Shown here piece by piece: positions 7,052 to 8,240 of a stretch of DNA of 8,240 nucleotides. Where the stretch lies: positions 1-8,240 of the forward strand of contig MUGC01000068.1 in NCBI GenBank assembly GCA_002900535.1. The letters run 5' to 3'. Below the pieces are notes generated by a model. It was not told the DNA's origin, searched no databases, and saw nothing but the letters and a program-made list of their open reading frames with translations. The position numbers were made by a program, and so were the translations under genes. Source of the stretch: Thermoplasmata archaeon M9B1D. GTDB lineage: Archaea; Thermoplasmatota; E2; DHVEG-1. Numbering within the stretch: the first letter of the stretch is position 1; each line of letters opens with the position of its first letter.

Positions 7052-7933
7052 TTAGTAAACTGCTATAGCTCCGTATCCTACACAAGAAGTTCCAGGATGC
7101 ACCTCATATGAAGTCGAATATTTAAGTAATTCTGCCTTTTTTGCACCAAGATTCTTTGCAACGGTAAGCATTGATGCAACTGGGCCATAACCACACATAG
7201 TAATATCGTTCTGATTGACTGTATCGATTAGACCGCCTGGATCAAGATTCAAAATTTTATCAATTGCAAGCATATCCTGTTTTTTGGCATATTCATCTAT
7301 CCTTATTCCTTCTGGTGGCATACTAGAATAATTAAAGCCAGCATGAGAAAAATCAGAACTAGCAATGATTACTGTTTTCTTATCAAATTTTTGTATTGCA
7401 TTGGTAATAATATTCCCGATTTCTGTTGATGTTTCTGTATCTTGCATAGCCATACAAATTGGAACAAAATTGAAATTTTTAGATCCTGCTATAAACTGAA
7501 GAAATGGGAGCTGTACTTCAATGCTATGCTCATATTTATGTGCATTTTCATCTTTATCAATTATACCTTTAAAGATTTGTTTTGCTAAAGTTTCATTTAT
7601 TTTGGAGGATCCAAGAGGTGTCATCCATTCTCCTTCTGTCATAATAGACACCGCAGAGCCTATACCTGTATGATTTGGACCAATGATAATAAAAGTATCA
7701 GCAAAACCAGTATTTGCAAGATAATGATAAGAATGTGCAGCAATTGATCCAGAATAAATATAACCAGCATGTGGAACAACGATACCAAGCAGTTTATTTT
7801 GACTTTTTTTTATCTCAGGTAATTTACCGGGTCCTCTTTCGTCAAGGAAGCATTTTTTAATTAATTCTTTTAACATATCCTTGTTTCTATCATAGAATTG
7901 ACCAGCGACAACAGGAGTTCTAACTTTTTCCAA
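7052..7933 (-). CDS. MEMO1-family protein (AmmeMemoRadiSam system protein B)
   Basis: 293 residues when started at TTG 7933. The product begins EKVRTPVVAGQFYD, exactly where family members begin. The metal-site residues known from human MEMO1 are all visible: H55 in PHAGYIYSG, H88 in PNHTG, D194 and H197 in SSDFSH, and C247 in CGYGP. EHSIEVQLPFLQ (135-146) is also present. MEMO proteins have a fold like extradiol dioxygenases, and human MEMO1 binds iron or copper. In archaea the protein often occurs with AMMECR1 and radical-SAM partners, neither of which is in this window. The start was chosen because AGGGGA (7946-7941) lies seven bases upstream and the promoter at about 7989-7996 predicts transcription from near 7964. 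The longer frame back to 8140 would cross the promoter and the opposite gene. Its biochemical role is unknown. Confidence 0.93.
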   Translation of the reverse strand: MEKVRTPVVAGQFYDRNKDMLKELIKKCFLDERGPGKLPEIKKSQNKLLGIVVPHAGYIYSGSIAAHSYHYLANTGFADTFIIIGPNHTGIGSAVSIMTEGEWMTPLGSSKINETLAKQIFKGIIDKDENAHKYEHSIEVQLPFLQFIAGSKNFNFVPICMAMQDTETSTEIGNIITNAIQKFDKKTVIIASSDFSHAGFNYSSMPPEGIRIDEYAKKQDMLAIDKILNLDPGGLIDTVNQNDITMCGYGPVASMLTVAKNLGAKKAELLKYSTSYEVHPGTSCVGYGAIAVY

Positions 7934-7940
7934 GATTATT

Positions 7941-7946
7941 TCCCCT
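7941..7946 (-). promoter_or_regulatory. Ribosome binding site that decides the TTG start of the MEMO-family gene
   Basis: AGGGGA on the minus strand lies seven bases before TTG 7933. The only other plausible start, GTG 7969, lies at or upstream of the predicted transcription start and adds residues (VQYHYSSVGEII) not typical of the family. Confidence 0.6.
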
Positions 7947-7988
7947 ACAGATGAATAATGGTATTGCACATAAAACTTTTTCACAAAA

Positions 7989-7998
7989 AATATAAATA
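7989..7998. promoter_or_regulatory. Overlapping divergent TATA boxes for the MEMO-family gene (-) and the 52-aa protein (+)
   Basis: The plus strand reads TATAAATA at 7991-7998, and the minus strand reads TTTATATT from 7996 to 7989. With normal spacing, plus transcription starts near 8020, leaving a leader of about 20 bases that holds GGAAGGG. Minus transcription starts near 7964, leaving about 30 bases that hold AGGGGA. Both predicted leaders therefore contain their ribosome sites, which supports the promoter call in each direction. Confidence 0.6.
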
Positions 7999-8025
7999 CA
8001 GTTGATGAATTCCGGTTGCAATTAA

Positions 8026-8032
8026 GGAAGGG
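8026..8032 (+). promoter_or_regulatory. Ribosome binding site of the 52-aa protein
   Basis: GGAAGGG ends nine bases before ATG 8042. The nearer ATG at 8035 is only two bases away, and its frame stops after nine codons, so 8042 is the better start. Confidence 0.6.
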
Positions 8033-8041
8033 TAATGTTAT

Positions 8042-8200
8042 ATGGAGACAGTCTGTCACATTGAAATAATCAAAGATGGACGAGACTTTGTAGCTCGAGC
8101 ACATATGGCTAGTGGGGCTATTAAAGAATACAGACATCAAGTATTTGAAGATGTTTTAACAGAAATGGTTATAGATTTACAAGAAGAATTAGCAGAATAA
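8042..8200 (+). CDS. Small conserved-looking protein of unknown function, 52 aa
   Basis: METVCHIEIIKDGRDFVARA begins the product, which ends DVLTEMVIDLQEELAE. Composition and pattern suggest three short beta strands (about 3-10, 14-22 and 25-31) followed by one amphipathic, acidic helix (34-51). There is a single cysteine (C5) and no membrane segment or signal peptide. Coding status is supported by its own TATA box, a good ribosome site at proper spacing, and a soluble, balanced amino acid composition. I do not recognise the family and assign no function. It is divergently transcribed from the MEMO-family gene through a shared promoter, so the two may be regulated together. A single-helix-plus-sheet protein this small could be a binding or antitoxin-like domain, but nothing in the sequence shows that. 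Confidence 0.7.
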   Translation: METVCHIEIIKDGRDFVARAHMASGAIKEYRHQVFEDVLTEMVIDLQEELAE

Positions 8201-8208
8201 TCAAATAT

Positions 8209-8232
8209 TATTTATTTTCATCTTTTTTATTT
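8209..8232 (+). terminator. T-rich stretch, possible archaeal terminator after the 52-aa gene
   Basis: Eight bases after the stop at 8200 a pyrimidine-rich run begins, including six T in a row at 8223-8228. Archaeal RNA polymerase ends transcription at such U-rich tracts without needing a hairpin, and none is evident here. The same bases could also be the end of a minus-strand gene entering from the right, so the call is weak. Confidence 0.3.
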
Positions 8233-8240
8233 GAAATGTT

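Noticed and set aside
7934..8140. N-terminal extension of the MEMO-family frame to ATG 8140
   Set aside because: The extra 69 residues do not resemble the family, cross the TATA region and overlap the 52-aa gene; TTG 7933 has the better signals.
8208..8240. Possible C-terminus of a minus-strand gene entering from the right (…NISNKKDENK, stop at 8210-8208)
   Set aside because: Only ten codons are visible and a second frame (…KKMKINNI) is also open, so coding cannot be told from chance in this AT-rich end.
1..8240. Mobile elements, CRISPR arrays, tRNA or rRNA genes
   Set aside because: No transposase, terminal repeats, regularly spaced repeats or tRNA-like T-loop/acceptor patterns were found on either strand by reading.

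Overview
This AT-rich window (about two-thirds A+T by eye) comes from an archaeon. The evidence is an archaeal-type alanyl-tRNA synthetase with an N-terminal zinc ribbon, an archaeal MBF1 (zinc ribbon plus XRE helix-turn-helix), a type II methionine aminopeptidase, a deoxyhypusine synthase, a MEMO-family protein, and TATA-box promoters of the TTTATAAA kind. The gene set would fit a euryarchaeal/Thermoplasmatota-like genome, but that placement is only a guess. I see no mobile element, CRISPR array, tRNA or rRNA. This is mostly a core housekeeping region.

Layout: (1) The minus strand from 1597 to the left edge holds the first 532 codons of alaS. (2) Divergent from it, and sharing a palindromic TATA box at 1635-1642, is a DUF1614-type membrane protein gene. 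It is broken into an N-terminal frame (1668-2126) and a C-terminal remnant (2125-2289). The segment that normally joins them in the family appears to be missing. (3) A compact plus-strand operon runs from 2377 to 6090: an archaeal coiled-coil protein (COG1340-like), MBF1, threonylcarbamoyl-AMP synthase (Sua5/TsaC type), methionine aminopeptidase and a divergent creatininase-family protein. The last four are separated by 2 nt or overlap. (4) Converging on it, with 2 nt between stop codons, is a minus-strand pair: MEMO-family protein (promoter-proximal, most likely starting at TTG 7933) followed by deoxyhypusine synthase. (5) A second shared TATA region (about 7989-7998) also drives a small 52-aa plus-strand protein (8042-8200) that I cannot assign.

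The genes are mostly about making and maturing proteins: charging tRNA-Ala, making the t6A precursor for ANN-decoding tRNAs, removing initiator methionine, making the hypusine precursor on aIF5A, and a ribosome/transcription-associated MBF1. The creatininase-like enzyme and the MEMO protein are the least understood members. No clearly new multi-gene system is visible. The points most worth checking are the disrupted DUF1614 gene, the altered active-site motif of the creatininase-like protein, the unassigned 52-aa protein and the two bidirectional promoters.
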